Source: Chloroflexota bacterium
Lineage (GTDB): Bacteria; Chloroflexota; Anaerolineae; B4-G1; SLSP01
Reading direction: 5' to 3'
Assembly: GCA_022707665.1 (NCBI GenBank)
Contig: JAKJAE010000216.1
Span: forward strand, 1-5,433
Length of the DNA: 5,433 nt
The notes under the pieces were generated by a model that saw nothing but the letters and a program-made list of their open reading frames with translations, was not told the origin of the DNA and did not search any database. Every line of letters begins with the position of its first letter. Position 1 is the first letter of the stretch. Position numbers and translations under genes: made by a program. This document shows, in pieces, positions 5,078-5,433 of this stretch.

Positions 5078-5433
5078 TCACCGCTCAACGCGCTGCTTCT
5101 CGGCGATCGCCGCTTCCCGCTCAGCTTCCAAACGGTGAAGGCCATTCTCAACCACACGGATCTGCCTCGTCAGCTCCGCCTGGAGCTGGCTGAGGGCGTT
5201 GAACACGTACTCGTCAGCATCGGCCTGTAGGCGATCGGCCTTCTGACGCGCTTCCTGGATGATCGTCTTGGCCTGTCGCTGAGCGTCAACGACGAACTGG
5301 TGGCTGGCGGCCATACGCTCGCCCTCCTCCCGAGCCTTCGTGATGATGCGCTCTGCTTCCTGCCGCGCCGCCTCGACCACGGCGTCCCCGTCCCGCACCA
5401 CACGACGCGCCTGCTCGACCTCCTCGGGCACCG
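5078..5433 (-). CDS. DivIVA-like coiled-coil protein, C-terminal part (cut by window edge)
   Basis: The visible 117 codons encode a highly charged, Ala/Glu/Arg/Gln-rich chain with almost no Gly or Pro after the first residues and heptad-like hydrophobic spacing (for example EAERIITKAREEGERMA, then AKTIIQEARQKADRLQADA). This predicts one long coiled coil. It resembles the DivIVA-like proteins (sometimes labelled ATPase or ATP synthase B-like) encoded next to coaD or rpmF in Chloroflexota and some other bacteria. The frame is open to the window edge. The first candidate start is a GTG at 5431-5429, but PEEVEQARRV looks like an internal segment of the family, so the real start probably lies outside. 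No membrane segment or signal peptide is visible. A function in cell-pole or envelope organisation is only suggested by family name. Confidence 0.7.
   Translation of the reverse strand, partial: VPEEVEQARRVVRDGDAVVEAARQEAERIITKAREEGERMAASHQFVVDAQRQAKTIIQEARQKADRLQADADEYVFNALSQLQAELTRQIRVVENGLHRLEAEREAAIAEKQRVER

Overview
The window looks like part of a moderately GC-rich bacterial chromosome. The best guess is a Chloroflexota-like lineage. That rests on a DivIVA-like coiled-coil gene next to rpmF, an Asp23-like gene paired with nusB, and the style of the L32 protein. It is an inference from gene content, and a Firmicutes-related or other deep-branching lineage is not excluded. No mobile element, CRISPR array, tRNA or rRNA gene was seen.

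Layout. The left edge (1-75) holds five perfect copies of a 15-bp tandem repeat. One frame through it stays open and stops at 96-98, so it may be the repetitive tail of an upstream gene. Two plus-strand genes follow, separated by one base: the paired inner-membrane permeases of a peptide/nickel-type (Dpp/Opp) ABC importer (128-1078 and 1080-1964). The binding protein and ATPases are not in the window. A 201-bp convergent gap (1965-2165) with one strong hairpin separates them from the minus-strand genes.

On the minus strand, read right to left, are: the 3' part of a DivIVA-like coiled-coil gene cut by the window edge (5433-5078); a consensus sigma-70 promoter (5041-5014); rpmF for ribosomal protein L32 (4934-4743); a terminator-like hairpin (4622-4603); an Asp23/Gls24-family gene (4550-4188); nusB (4134-3691); and a gene for a homologue of cyclic 2,3-diphosphoglycerate synthetase (3485-2166) with its own likely promoter.

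The rpmF-asp23-nusB stretch is a housekeeping block for translation, transcription antitermination and possibly envelope functions. The cDPGS-like P-loop protein and the importer are accessory or metabolic genes, and nothing seen ties them to each other. The most notable points are the bacterial homologue of an archaeal cyclic-2,3-DPG enzyme with an operator-like repeat over its promoter, the LHSDA tandem repeat, and a duplicated palindrome at the 3' end of nusB. I found no convincing new multi-gene system.
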